Of a DNA stretch of 64,000 nt, positions 29,300 through 42,035 are shown piece after piece. The stretch comes from Hetaerina americana (taxonomy: Eukaryota > Arthropoda > Insecta > Odonata > Calopterygidae), in the NCBI GenBank assembly GCA_022747635.1, contig JAKTNV010000077.1:558001-622000 (forward strand), in the 5' to 3' direction. The notes beneath the pieces are model-generated. The model worked only from the letters and a program-made list of their open reading frames with translations. It ran no database searches and was not told where the DNA came from. The position numbers were made by a program, and so were the translations under genes. The first letter of the stretch is position 1. Every line of letters starts with the position of its first letter.

Positions 29300-31180
29300 T
29301 GTTATTCGTCTAATAATACGACGCAAATTCAATTCGCGACTGTAAATTGCCTCGCTCGAACGCACGAGCGAACTAAATCACGAACAAGATTGAAATTGCG
29401 ACGCCATATTTTGACATAGAATACCCATCAAATTGGGGGCATAGATGGACAAATTACGTAAATGGAAAATATTAAGTGAAAAATGTCATTTTATTGGAAA
29501 CACGAAAATTAGTAAAAGATCAAATTTTTAATTAACAAAGTATACCACGCATAAGGTTAGAATTTTCATGTCGTATTTTTAGACGAAGAATTAAACTAAT
29601 AGTGAAAAAAGCTTGCAAAATTACAAAAAAGGAAAAACAATTGGGATAAAATACGCGAATTCAGCGAAAACACGAAAAATGAAGGTAAACGGTGATTTTT
29701 TAGAGAGCGAACCAATTCAAAGACGCGATTTGAATTGCAACGCCAAACGACCGTTTTTCTTCATTTCTCGTGTTTTCGCTGAAATCGCGTATTTCCTCTT
29801 AATTGTTTTCCTCTTTCGCTTTTAAACAAGGTTTTAATACCATCGATGTTCTATTCGTCTAATAATACCACGCCAAAATTCCAACCTTCTATGTGTAATG
29901 GTTTGCTCTTAAAAAATAGATATTTTGTATTAACTTTTCGAGTTTCTAATAAATTCCACTTAATGGTTTCCATATCGTAGTTTTTTCACTCTTATTCCCC
30001 ATTCGTTGAGTTTTTCATCGCAAAATATAGCGCTTCAATTGAAATCGCTTGTGTGAATTGATTCGTTTCTTAAAAAACGACCCGGTTTCTTATACTTTTC
30101 GTGTTTTCTAAGAAATTGTGATTTTTTTCTTAATATTTTGCCTTTTAAATTTTTTACCAGCTTGTTTTACCATTAGAGTAGTTGTTCCTCTAAAAATATG
30201 ACGTACTAATTCCAACCTTCTGCATGTTAAGTTTATGACTTGAAAAATAGATCTTTTTTATTCATTTTTCGTGTTTCTACGGAAATGACGTATTTTCACT
30301 TAATATTATCCTATTTTGTAGTATATTCACCTTTGTTCCCCGTTTGTTGAGTTTTTAATCGCAAAACGGTTCGTTGCAATTCAAATCGCGTCTATGAAAT
30401 TCTTTCCTTTCGAAAAAACCATCGTTTTCCTTCATTTTTCGTGTTTCTAATGAAGGGTTGCCGACCACGTTGGTGGCGGGGTAACGTCCTTGTCTGCCAT
30501 TCCAAGGATCGTGGGTTCGAATTCCGCCTGGGTGGGTTTTCCTTCCGCTAGGGTTTGGGTGTTTTGAATGTGACCACTTTTAATAGTCCGTTGTAAAGGA
30601 CAAAACATCCTATTTACAGAGTAATACTGAATAATAAATTAATAAATAAATAAATCACTTTTTTCTGTTAATATTTTCCTTTCAAGTGGTTGGTGTTCCT
30701 AATTTTTCAATTTTTTGAGTATATCATCGCAAAATATGGCCTTGCTACTCTAATCGCGTCTGTGACTTTGTTTTCTTTTGAAAAAACGACCGTTTATCTT
30801 CATTTTTCGTGTTTTCTATGAAATTGAAAAAAATTTTCTGTATATTTTTCCTTTTCAAAATTTGTGCCATCTTTTTTTACCATTCGTAAGTTACTTGTGT
30901 TAAAAAAATGACGTAAAAATTCCAACCTTCTACGTGTTATGGTACGGTCTTGAAAAATAGAACTTTTTAAATTATTTTTCGTGTTTCTAATGAAATCACA
31001 TATTTTCTCTTAATATTCTCCAAACAAGAATTTTGCCGACTATTTTTCCCCATTCCTTGACTTTTTCATCGGAAAATATGGCTAACCAATTAAAATCGCG
31101 TCTGTAAATTGGTTTCCTCTCGAAAAAACGATATTTTTCCTTCATTTTTCGTGTGTTCGATGAATAATGTTACGCAAACA
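29300..31180. repeat. Array of about 350-bp repeats, first unit inverted
   Basis: Units marked by GAGTTTTTCATCGCAAAA, then AATTCAAATCGCGTC and a CTTCATTTTTCGTGTTTC block recur at about 30,005, 30,350, 30,710 and 31,060. An inverted unit spans about 29,450-29,735, making a palindrome centred near 29,740. The segment at 28,640-28,750 beside the RT fragment shares the AATTCAAATCG and TTCGTG blocks, so the unit appears PLE-associated. A SINE lies in the unit at 30,455. No long coding frame. Confidence 0.8.
30455..30655 (+). repeat. tRNA-derived SINE, family A, copy 2
   Basis: Same family as 1,203-1,395: GGTGGCGGGGTAACGTCC, B-box GGGTTCGAATTCC (one extra base), CGCCTGGGTGGG, GGGTTTGGGTGTTT and a tail of TAAA/AATA repeats. 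It lies within the 350-bp array. Confidence 0.85.
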
Positions 31181-31189
31181 TTCCCGCTC

Positions 31190-31650
31190 TCTATGTGGTA
31201 AGAAGATCGTGTGCATTGATTATGGAAGTGACTTTGAATCAGTGGTTAAATTTAACGGTAAAAAGGTTGCAACATTTTCACAAAGTGAGTGGGAATTCCA
31301 TAGAGACTATAAATGTGTACTTTTATAAGGGAGAAAAAGTTGTGTTAACATCACCCTGCTTGGAATATGCTAATTCCTTTCGGAGGAGACATTTGGTTGT
31401 GAAAAGCAATTTAACGAAAAACACCATCAACTTGAGTTGGGGGCTCTAATACAACTCTCGTAACTGATAAATCTATTTCCTTAGAGGCTTTTGGAGAGTC
31501 GTCAAAAAATTAAACCATTTTCTCGCAAATAAATTAGCAAATAATATCACAAATTGTGATATACAGAGGCTTGAATTGGAGATGGTACTCATAGCGTATG
31601 ATTCGGCTGATAACAAAACAAAGTTGTCAGCCTTTGTGTAAATTTAAGAC
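31190..31650 (+). pseudogene. Unrecognised degenerate coding-like segment
   Basis: One frame reads VCIDYGSDFESVVKFNGKKV then ATFSQSEWEFHRDYKCVLL, another NTINLSWGL, and later LANNITNCDIQRLELEMV. The switching frames look like one protein worn by frameshifts. It recalls, weakly and from memory, small ORFs found with arthropod viral or Polinton DNA. It may belong to the interrupted element on the other side of the PLE array. No function assigned. Confidence 0.3.
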
Positions 31651-31755
31651 TTTTTAACCTCTGGCACGAATCAAAGTTCTGTGAGTTAAAAGTTCTTGAT
31701 GTAAGTTCAACCCCTGGCATTGGGTGCAAATTCTTGTAAGTTGACATACATCAGG

Positions 31756-32325
31756 ATGAGTGCAATTATTAAATTTCAAGGTTTTATAGCCAGCGATGGA
31801 AAATGTATTGTCAAGGAATTGGCCATTATCCCTGTCCGGAACAAATGTTGCAATGCGTGGTAATTTAAATCACTGGCGAGAATTTTTTTACAAAAGAGTA
31901 AACCTGGTTTGAAACATTTATCACCGCTTGACAGAATATTCTGGAGACGTGGATTATTTTGAATTGGAGTTAATGTTATCCAATTATATGAGGTATTATA
32001 AATATTTATTTTACCAAGGGTGTGCAAAAGTCATCTTTCTTAACTGGTCTTCTTCCCGAGGTGATTTGTGTTGCTAATCTCGAGCTGTACGGCTTTCCTC
32101 GCTCAAGAAATTAACTACGCATGAGGGATGCTTGTAACCTGCACCCCAGAATACCTCACAATTAGCAAGGAAAAACTATTTTAAGTTGGCTAAATGGTGT
32201 ATTCAAAATAAAAATTGTAAATAAAAAAATTAATATTATTGTTATCAAAACTAGTAAAAATGTACTTATGCTTTCATTCATTGTAAAAGCCGTATTATTG
32301 TTTTGTTTCTAACCTTATATCCCAT
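31756..32325 (+). pseudogene. Repeat-associated ORF of unknown function, copy 2 (with start)
   Basis: From ATG 31,756: MSAIIKFQGFIASDGKCIVK then ELAIIPVRN, a break, IYFTKGVQKSSFLTG, LLPEVICVANLELYGFP and a distal CNLH segment. I recall a family of ORFs scattered through arthropod genomes with the same plan (F/DGF...KEL/M start, Y-x-KG-x-x-K, LE-x-x-GCP, C-x-x-H). It may be nuclease-like, but I cannot show catalytic residues. Stops and frameshifts break it. The homology with copy 1 starts at window position 1. Confidence 0.4.
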
Positions 32326-32340
32326 TAAATGAGAAATAAA

Positions 32341-32668
32341 AAAACACAATGTCCAATAATAAACCTTTATTTACTTTAATATACAATCTTTTCACCTTCA
32401 AATCTGAGTACAAATTTGATCACTCTCAGGCAGGTGCCTAGGATATGGTCCATGGTAAAGTAATGCACTTGCGATTCTTTATGGTCCATGTAGCAAACTG
32501 GCTTCACTCCGACAATTTCCACGCACTCTCCTTTGCTAACAAAGGGCGATCGACCATCAAACTCAGTTCTTCCTCGATGCTCTGGAACATATCCTCCATC
32601 GACTCACGATTGCAGGCGGTGTTCTTCGTACACCTCCAGCCAAATTAAAGGAAGCTGCTTGTGGGAAG
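32341..32668 (-). other. Possible terminal exon with poly(A) signal, copy 2
   Basis: Duplicate of 400-745. The minus frame shows KGECVEIVGVKPVCYMDHKE and VIKFVLRFEGEKIVY before TAA, then AATAAA. It shares the in-frame TGA with copy 1. Confidence 0.25.
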
Positions 32669-33519
32669 GGTGGCCATTCCTAAGCAACATACCGACAATG
32701 TTATAATTCATTAATATTATATAGTAAACATTTTAAAATAAAAGCATTTGGGGAACAAATCCCTCTGGCTAAACTGCTTTATATAATTCTGGCAATAAAA
32801 GTATCAGGGACCCATCTTTTTAAAAAAATATATATATATGAATGCAGGTTATTTAATTGTTTGCATCGACTGTCCATAAAATAGATAAATGTTGCTACAT
32901 GGCGGTCTACAATTTAAGTATAAGTTTTGGTAAGACCCAGAAATATAATGATTTTGTATATTATTATTCTAGCCCAAAAATACAATATTAGCCAGAGTAG
33001 AGACTAAAAAAATATAATGAGATAATTACCTTAATATAAACAGAACCATTGGGAAGCCTCAGTGCGAGTTTATGGAAAGAACTTATAGTAAAGGTAAGAT
33101 TTTAGAGTAAAACTCAGTCAGGAAGTAAGAAGAGAAAATTGTTACCTATATCATTCATTCAAAACTCCTATTTTCCACTCAACCTCTGAGAGATTTTTGA
33201 TGTCCATTTTAAATAGTCAGTGAAACTGTATTTTTTAAACTTTAAAACAAAGAAAATCATCTTTACGGATAAAATATCTGAAAAAGTAAATTATAATTTC
33301 AATGCTCCATTTTCCCCTGTTGTAAGATAGTCCTTCCTCAAGCCTTAAAAATCCTTACAATTCATTACAATGATCGTTGTTATGATAAACTGGTTTAACT
33401 ACATGATTATTGAAGGAGATGCAATGAAATATTAATTTTTGCCCTAATATATTCCCACATTTGAAATGGCTAAATTTAATGGATAAAACTGACCCTCTCT
33501 CAATTGGTTAAGCAGCAGA
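32669..33519. other. No gene seen
   Basis: Matches 746-1,779 minus the SINE. The empty SINE site is CAGTCAGGAAGTAAGAAGAG at about 33,115-33,134. Confidence 0.55.
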
Positions 33520-33650
33520 ATTGCACCGCTTTTTGATGCAATTGTAGAAAACAGACAAACACTCGTTACATCTTTGCTTAAACAGCCGGAATTCCGTAAG
33601 CTTCTCAATGCAGTTAGAAAAAAAACCAGGGGTAACTTGCATCCTCCAAA
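33520..33650 (-). pseudogene. ZAD exon relic, copy 2a
   Basis: The minus frame reads SNCIEKLTEFRLFKQRCNEC then LSVFYNCI, without the stop seen in copy 1. The first Cys of the first C-x-x-C pair is missing, as in copy 1. Arthropod-type ZAD similarity as described for 1,780-1,915. Confidence 0.55.
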
Positions 33651-34439
33651 AATTATTAAAAATTTCATATAAAGAAAATAACTACAAAATCCACCTAAAT
33701 CCTTTCTCCCCAAATAAGAATATACTGTTTGAAAATATTGGACAGATATATCAGCCGAAAGTTAATTTATTTAACTAAAGATTTGTTAAAATATAATTTA
33801 AGGAAATACATCACAAGGATGAATTACAATTTCCTTTAATGTATATTAAGTCGTTTATAGTTGTTTCCGGCATGAATTGTGATTAATTATTAATGCCAAA
33901 TACATTCGTCAAAAGTCCAAAACTGTTTAAACACAATTTGCCGACTTTAAATTCAGTTTTATTACACATTCTGAAGGTTAACCACGCTTCTCATAATTGA
34001 CTGAACTGAACTCAACTGAATATCACCCACCAACCATTAAAAATGGAGCAAAAGGTGACTGTCTTACTTTGGTTATTAGGTAATAAAAACAATAGCATTA
34101 TGATGACAGTAAATAAATCGTAAGATCCTTGGTATAACAAAAAAAATCAGTACATTCTAACGTTAACATAAACAGCTAGAGAAAATAGCCGATTCGATTC
34201 GAATAAAAAATGAGGACGGGAATTAAATTAGGGACAGAGTAAAATGAAAGGTCAATATACGAGAGAGTATAAAATAAATTCCTGAGAAGTAAACATCATT
34301 TATGGGTTCTAATAGAGTACGTGTTATTACTGGTTGGGAGGGGGACGAGTGACAGTTTAGGACATTCCTGTCGTAAGAGATAAGTGATTAAGATTTGGCA
34401 GCGGTGGGATTTTCAGGGAATAGGGAAGTATGGGCGTAG
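33651..34439. other. No gene seen
   Basis: Duplicate of 1,916-2,690; nothing recognised. Confidence 0.5.
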
Positions 34440-34925
34440 TAAGAACGCCGGTGCCACAAAAACTTTATTACAATAAGGAAAGAAGCCCCCCGGTACCCAT
34501 GAGTTGATTGACCCTAAAGAAATAACACCGATGTGCACGATACATAACTCCGACCTGGAGAGTGTTGGCTTCCTTACATTAAAACACCCCACGGAGTCTT
34601 ATTACTATGCAGAAATAGTAGTAGTATTTAGGGATGATCTTTCCGAGGTCATTAGCGCCATTTGGGGATGGACAAGAAAGGATGAAAAGTGGAGAGAAAC
34701 CAGTCGTTGGCATTAGCCTACTCATAACGAAAGATATAAAGGGCTCCGCAGCTTAAAGTCCGATCCGATGGACGGCAAACTCACTCAAAGTGGCCATCCA
34801 CGAGGAACTTCAAGTGGGGATCAAGATATCTCTGAAAAATATTTATCATCGCCGGGATTTGAACCCGGGCCCCCTGAGGAGGAAGCCATTACGGTAGTTA
34901 CCGCACCATCTTTATCCCAACAATA
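34440..34925 (-). repeat. tRNA-derived SINE, family B, copy 2
   Basis: Duplicate of 2,690-3,185. B-box on the minus strand (reverse complement of CCGGGATTTGAACCCGG) at about 34,852-34,868. Confidence 0.7.
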
Positions 34926-36395
34926 CAAGGTCAAGGCCGTCTTGCTTTATTTGTGGGGAGAGTGTACGTAGGTGTCTTTTCGCAGAATCATTTTAGGCTG
35001 ATGTTGTTAAGACATAATCTTATAAGGGAATATTGCCAAGGGTGTGTGAGTGTGGAATATATAAATTTACCAAGAATAAAGGAACATGGTTAATGCATGC
35101 TACTTATAGTCACTCTCGTCCTTGTATTCTCGGGATGAATAATTATATCGTTGTGTTCTCTTAATATTCCGCTAATTCAAGACTTTCTAGTTTTCGGACT
35201 GCACTTAAAGCTATATTCCTTCTTCTGAGCCATAAGAACTTCTTTAACTTAACACTTCTACAGGAATATAAAATCACTAAAATCAAGCAGGCCTCCGAAA
35301 TGGGTGAAATTACACTTTAAACTGGCATCCAAACACCGAATTAAGGGAATTTAATGGTCTTAATTCCTTCAAAGCCATTTACGTAGCAAGAGGTCACGTT
35401 ATTCTCCAAGTAAGCTTTTTGCTCTGCGTAATTGGCGTCATTGATTTCTTCTTTCCACAAAAAACAAGCATTACTCAGTATATTTATCGAATAAAAACTT
35501 GCAGAACACCAGGGACGATAAAACTAGCGAATATTAACAGTGTCGAGAACATACGAAATAACACACAAAAGAAAAATCAGAATGAATACGTATGAGGTCA
35601 ACATAATGGCTTACGCTGCTTGTCCCTAGGAATACATTTCAGGCTAGCAAAGGAAAATTACGTCTTTAAGGAAATTCTAGTGCGCCCTAGTTTTCCATAA
35701 AATCTCTTCAGTAAAATGCCGACATCCAGCCGTTAAATTCTCAAGCAATGTTTCGACAGGGAAAAATTTACTTCTGCTTTTTTCAATGTTGAATGTCCGT
35801 TTGGTCACTGCCAAGAATATCAGCTGTAAATGCCTGGAGGTCCGACCTTTGGTTTTTCGAAGGAACGTCCGTCAAGCACGGCTTTTTTTAAGAAGTACGT
35901 TGTCCTTAAAATATTAAGTAACCTAGATATATTCAAGAGAAAGGATTAATTGCACTTATCAGGAGAAGGGACCGTAGGAAATCCTCCGGTTGAAGCAAAG
36001 GATGGGCCAAAATCCGACTTGATATTTCTCAGTTTCGCGTCTCTGTGCAATCGCGCGCCTTCGCCGTGTCGTAATCAACGTCCCGAGTTAGCATGTGCAA
36101 GTGGAAATCTATTTCCCTTCGCGCCATCTGATGGTAATAAACCGTACTGTGGTTTTTAATTGAAATAGTAAACAAAAATATTATATAAAAAACGCAAAAT
36201 TGTTTTAAAATTTAATGCCCAAAATTTTAATGGAAATATTTTATTCAGATATAATTTAATTTATAAATTTTAACTTCATGGTACATTTTCAAATTTTTAA
36301 AATGACGTCATACAACGGTTTTCGCCACCTGCCATTCCTTCGATTAACTAATCCCGTCAGATGGTCACGTGTCGTCGTGCTGGATGGAGGTGAGT
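34926..36395 (+). promoter_or_regulatory. Duplicate of the non-coding and promoter-like region
   Basis: Matches 3,186-4,661. The CRE TGACGTCA (36,303-36,310), E-box CACGTG (36,366-36,371) and donor GGAG/GTGAGTG (about 36,390) are kept; the CTCF-like core is altered to CATCTGATGG (about 36,124). No coding frame supported upstream. Confidence 0.35.
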
Positions 36396-37502
36396 GCGTA
36401 CTAGTCTAATATTTGCGTCTTTAGTGGTTAATGTTGGCTGACCTATGCTATGTGTTGCAATTGTGAAAAATGGTGAAACTCAGTTCAGTTCTAGTTAATT
36501 ATACTATTATTGCGGCGAACGTGACGGATGTAAATTCCCTCGTAATTACGGAACACGATGTGTCGACTGATTTAGACGTGCTATAGCTAGGAACTTATCT
36601 CTTCGATGTATCCTTGTGAAAAGTGAAATTTCATCATAATTTAAAATGAAACAGGAAATAGTGCCATTACATTGGCATTGTCATTAATGCCGAGAAGACG
36701 GAGCGATTGTGGTGCGAGATGATACACGATACGTAGTTGTAAAGTTTCGCCACTAAGATTGCTGATTTAACCGTTTTACGCCAAGGAACCAAAATCTCAA
36801 TCTGCTTTCTACTGCAAATTCATTTACACTTAATATTTTTAGACATTTAGAATTCTGCAGTCATTACACAGCATTCACACTTATTACACCCGATTTTTTG
36901 TTAAATGTCGCTACTTTTTACAACGAAAGTACTCGTTGTATCTCATTGCATTTTGCTTCCATTCTCATTTAAAAGGTATTCTCAGATATCAATCAAACTT
37001 TAAGGAACTGGAGTCTAACTGTGTGGACGCTTGACGCAAGAAAGCGGTGTTGGTTGAATTATTTTCAGCCTACGCGCTCCTAGTTAAGAGGCAATATCAG
37101 TGCGTGCTAAGAGTCCTCCAGTGCCTTTCGCCCCATTTTACTACGAGTCTTTCTCTTGATCGGACCAGAGTTGAAAACTTTCTCTTTGGGTGAATTTGCT
37201 CAGTTAGTGACGATGAATTCCGTGTTTCGAACTTACATATCTGCACTTCAGACGACTGCTCTAGGACATACATTTAGCATTTTCATCAATAGAAGCACAA
37301 TGACTTGCAAATAATTTAATTATAACCCTAACCGGATATAGTTTCTTATTCAATAAAACCAACTTGGTTTATCGCTCAAAGTCGTAATTATAAGTGTTTC
37401 GGCATTCTTGTGAAAGCTCTCTTTATGATAAAAATGGAAACATATTCCCTCACATTTGGAAGTGTTAGAATTGTTATTATTTAACCTGTTTTTAAATTTC
37501 AG

Positions 37503-37672
37503 GTCAGTGATGCAATTAGTATGAGTGTGTGTTTGGACAATGGCTTCATGTAAAGGGAAGAAAAGGCACACTGTGGTTGGAGAGAGAGGCGGGGAAATGT
37601 CTGGAGGTGCAGGAATGAAATAAGGATCCCTAGGGAATTGAACTTCGGAGAATCCAACAAATAGGAACAATG
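37503..37672 (+). other. Possible internal exon, copy 2
   Basis: Same acceptor and donor as 5,763-5,932. The frame starting MASCKGKKRHTVVGE ends earlier here (TAA), so coding is not conserved. Confidence 0.35.
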
Positions 37673-38569
37673 GTAAGTTGAGACTTTTCAATTCCTTAAA
37701 ATATCTTATGTAAACATGTTTTCTCTGCATACATTGATCAGTCTTAAGGACGTCTACTTCCAATTGACCTCTGTCTTGGATGGTCATATTTAAGCGTCCC
37801 TCTCTACCTCATTCCTTCGAGACTTACTCCCACTGCACATTTCTCCTAAAAATATTTCTTCCTAAAAATGATAATTTGAAAAGATTGTCTTACAATTTCT
37901 TTTGCAATGGAGAATCATTGTTGCTGAAAATGTAATCAATGTCGTAATTACTTGCGACACCGTGTGTAGGGGCAATTGATATTCTGAAAACATAAATCTA
38001 ATTATCGAGCAATTAAGATTATAACGGACCAGTTCTTCTTTGGATAAACCTTTTTACGTATGATGATTTCTATTCATCAAGATATACTTACTCCTACCAT
38101 TTGCATTTTAAGTTCTAGGTGGCATCGTGTTTGAGGTTATACGTGTGCCTATGTAGCGATGAATCCGGAAGAATAATATGATGGGAAATTTCGAGAATGT
38201 GTACTCTGACGTCAGGTTTTTCAATACAGACGTTCCATTGTTCAGACCACTGTTTCCTGCGCATAGAATTAAAATTGCGTGTTGTCTTTCAAACGTATTA
38301 TTTGTGTGTCGTATTATTTGAGGCCGTTTCGTTTTTAGAATACCTGATAGTTTATGAATTCCGTTTTGGTTTCAGAATCTGATATAAACGTCTAATTTTT
38401 GAATATGTTATACGAGCTGACCCGGTGAGCGTCGTACCGCCTCACAATATGTGAACAGTTTTATTAAACTATTTATAAATCAAGGACACCTGTGCTTACA
38501 ATAATCGTGCTTAAATTGCTCTAATAAAAAAGGAAATATTTAAATAAAATTACAAAAAATTTATAAATT

Positions 38570-39455
38570 AAAAAGAAAATTGAAATCGTTTAAACTCAAA
38601 AGGCATATCGGTTATGATCATGGGAATCCTTGGAATGAGAACTTTTTTTATCGTAGAGTTTACCTTTGAGTTCACGTGAATTATATCGATCATTTTTTTT
38701 TAAACAAATTCGTTCCATTGCATAGTTTTGGTTGATTTATGTTTAGTAGAATCATGACCACCTAGCCAACCTTCTGCTGTTAATTTTGCGGTGGTCAGCC
38801 AGGTACATCCAAGGAGTTTAAAAATTCAGATGAATAGTTACAGGTGAAATCGTCTTTGTTTGCTACACAATAAATACATTAGAATGAATGCAGATTACCA
38901 AAGATTTGATACTGAATAACAAAGGTTAAGTAATCCGCATATTTAACCGTAGTCGCCAAAATAGCTTGCTTACTCGATCATTTGTGATTTTTGTAGTCTT
39001 CAATGATTTTCGGTAAAACATTTTCGATGAGCTTATCTTTCGATGAAACGTTACTGCGAAAATTTCAAGGAAATGATATCAATCGGCTCCATTCAATGAC
39101 AGGAAAGGGCTCTTACCGATAATTTGTAGAGATCTTCAGCAGATGGAGGGTTCAGCAATTCAAACTTAATGTTTGTTGATAGATGTGGATTCTTCACATA
39201 GCGCCAGATATTTGATGATATGGGGCAAGCGTTTATTTCATTGGCAGCAGGATCTTGTATTGACTGGCAGTGTTTGGCGGAAATCAGAAGCCAATAAAAG
39301 CATTGCGCCTCAAAAGCATTTCAAGTCATTGCGCAGATTTTTCAATGCCCGGTTAACTTGTTCCAATGCGTATTCGTGTGCCATCGTGCATTCGTCCCAT
39401 ATGATGATTTTAGATACTGCTAAACATTTGGCCATAGTGAATGCGACAAGCGGCC
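38570..39455 (-). pseudogene. Helitron helicase C-terminal fragment, copy 2
   Basis: Duplicate of 6,840-7,715. The minus frames read KIIIWDECTMAHEYALEQVN (Walker B region), then after a frameshift NEINACPISSNIWRYVKN, and the downstream PPQN and PRIP blocks. It keeps about 60 bp in the middle (near 39,250-39,300) that copy 1 lacks. Ends at the PLE junction. Confidence 0.8.
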
Positions 39456-39458
39456 CTC

Positions 39459-40420
39459 ACTGTGGCTAAGATATGTTGACGACATTTTTGTCTTTTCGTC
39501 ACACGGTGAGGGAGAATTAAAAAAGTTCCTTAAACATCTGAACTCACAGCATCAAGCCATCCACTTCACTATGGAGGTGGAAAAGGATCATCAACTGCCC
39601 TTCTTGGACGTCATGGTGAAGATAAATAAAGGGAATTGGAGGCTTGGACAGAGTATACAGGAACCCCAGTCATTACACCGACCGCTACCTTAATGCTGCA
39701 TCGCACCACCATCCCAGTCAGGAGACCTCACTGGTAGACACACTTGTCAACCGAGCATATAAAATATGTGACTCCAATTCTATTGCAATCGAGAAGAAAC
39801 ACGTGACAACAGGCCTGCAAAGGAATGGATACACCGCTCATATGATCAAAAAAGGGCCGAGAAAGAAGAAAATAAGAGACCAACAACCGCTGTTCCTGAA
39901 AGGAAGGAAGACTCCAGACTACGACCGTAGGCTAACATTTATATGCCCTTCATCGCAGGGACTTCAGAAAGAATCGTGAGTGATTTAAGGAAGCATGATG
40001 TGGTGACCAGATTCAACTGCGTCACCATGATAGCTGACACCCTACTTGAAACACAAGATGAACTTTCACCGTTACTATCCAAAGGTTTGTACCGAGTGCC
40101 ATGCTCCTGTAGCAAATGGTACATCGGTGAAACATGCTGACTGCCCAAAACACGCATGAGTGAACATCAGAGAGCAACCAAGACCAAACAGTTCAGAGCA
40201 TCGGCCATCGCTGAGCAAGTCTGGAGTGAACCCGGACACTCTATTCTGTTTGAGGACGCTAAAATAATAGCGAAAGAAGAAAAATACTTCGCGATGATAA
40301 TTAGAAAGGCCATTGAAATCGTTAAAGGGCCAGAAAGCTTTAACAAAGAGGATGGATATCCACTCCACCGTGCGCGGAAAAGAATTATTCTGCGCAAATA
40401 TGCGGACGTCCCTGATTGGC
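39459..40420 (+). pseudogene. Penelope-like element RT/GIY-YIG fragment, copy 2 (more complete)
   Basis: Starts at RT motif C (RYVDDIFVFSSHGEGELK), continues LPFLDVMVKINK, VYRNPSHYTDRYLNAASHHH and a region with RIVSDLRKHDVVTRFNCVTM, then the GIY-YIG core GLYRVPCSCSKWYIGETC (40,084-40,137) followed at once by TGA, then MSEHQRATKTKQFRASAIAE and the conserved tail ending RKYADVP. The endonuclease Tyr residues and the Cys pair are present, but the stop after the core and the missing N-terminal RT make it inactive. Confidence 0.88.
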
Positions 40421-41524
40421 TAACGACATTTCCCGGTATTGGCGCTGGATTTTCCCTACATAACTTTCCATATACGAGCTTCTTTCCATCCTTGACCTGA
40501 GGATTCCAGCAGGATGGTTGGCGAAACTGTTGTCAATTTAAAAAACTTACGAGGACGCAGACCGAAAAATTCGGAAATAACCTACTCTGTGCTACGGAAA
40601 CCGGCGAACGAACATATGTTAAATGTTGCTTTATAATATATATTATGTATGTGTTTATATATACACTCTTTTATATAGAGACAAATGAAAGGAAAAGGGA
40701 TAGGAACACACATAAAGGTCTCACACTGGAGGGGTGGGGAAGGCGGAATGAAGAAGATTTACGAATGTAAACGTATTTCCTAAACCGGGATTTTGAACTC
40801 TGCATCTTTCCACTTGCCAATCGCACTTGTTAATCGCACATTCTGAAGGTGTGAGATTACTCCTAATACTTATCTGGATATCGTAACGTAAAAATATGTA
40901 AGCCATATGACAACAATTAGGTGAAATAGTTTTATAAGTCATAATAATAAACGAAAGAACCAAAAAAACAATTTATAGCTTGGCACTTGTATTTCTTTCT
41001 CCATGTGTTCATTTATTTTGGAATGTCTTTTGTAATGCAAAGCTTTTGATATGGAAAGGGACTAATTTCATCCTGGTCACACATATTTCGGGGTGATTAG
41101 TGGTAATCTATCATTCAGAAATGGAAATTAAAAATTAAAAATTTTATTTATGTCAGTCAGGTGATGAAGTGATTCAGGCATTGTTGAAATGAAGTTATAC
41201 ATGAAAATAATTCAGTTCAAGAATAATAAAGTTCGGCTCATTCATCCGAACACCCGTGTCGAAAGATTCAGAAAGACCTTGTTTGTGAAGTCCAAACGAT
41301 TGAATAACCATGCATTTATGCAAGCATTAGTTAATATGCGTTGTAGCTCTAGAGTAGTATCAAGATATTACAAGCTCTACTGTGCCGTGTTTCCATTCGG
41401 TTCCTTTCTAAATAAGTGTTAAAATAATTCTTGGAACTTTGACGCGGTCGCACTGTTTTTAAAAGGCGGTATTTGTACTGAAATTGGTTCAAACCATTTT
41501 ATAATTGCCGAAAGTTAATATTTT
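40421..41524. other. No confident gene; duplicated DNA
   Basis: Matches 8,513-9,555. A 77-codon frame at 41,189-41,422 is open here only. Confidence 0.45.
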
Positions 41525-42035
41525 TCATTTTTTATTCACAATTAATCATATTTACCGTTATTTGGCAATTAACATACACTTTAATGTAATTGATGCGCCT
41601 TCTTAGGTCCCTCCCAAATAACCAATGCCATGATCTTCGCCGCATAGGAAACGGTTTTCGCCTTCTTTGCAGCCAGTTTTCTCTCTTGGATCCATTATTT
41701 TGAATGTTCTTTTTCCCAGAGTGTAGAGTAATGCTTCCATATTTCATCCATGGTTATGAAATTGCACATAAATTCTGCTATTCTGGTGTGAAACTTTGCC
41801 AAGCACTCGATTGAAACATCTTCAGGAACCTGGTTTTGCTCGAGTGTGAGCGAACACAGCACCCATCTTACACACAGCTTTCTCATGTCTAAATTTTCAG
41901 TTAATATGTGATTTATCGCATTTTATGAAATATCTTCAATATCTGCTAGCTTGCACACTTTCAGTCGATTGCCATTCTGTTTCACTTTGTGAATTTTTTC
42001 CACCGTTTATGGAGTCTTCTTTACTGTCCATCATT
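41525..42035 (-). pseudogene. mariner-family transposase fragment, copy 2
   Basis: Duplicate of 9,557-10,015, with more N-terminal sequence (GNRLKVCKLADIEDIS). Other blocks: NHILTENLDMRKLCVRWVL, FITMDEIWKHYSTL and LAAKKAKTVSYAAKIMALVI. Broken by stops and a frameshift. Copy 1 lacks about 50 bp near the N terminus. Confidence 0.85.

Noticed and set aside
29300..31180. CRISPR-like array
   Set aside because: Repeats are about 350 bp, diverged, without unique short spacers, in a eukaryotic context.
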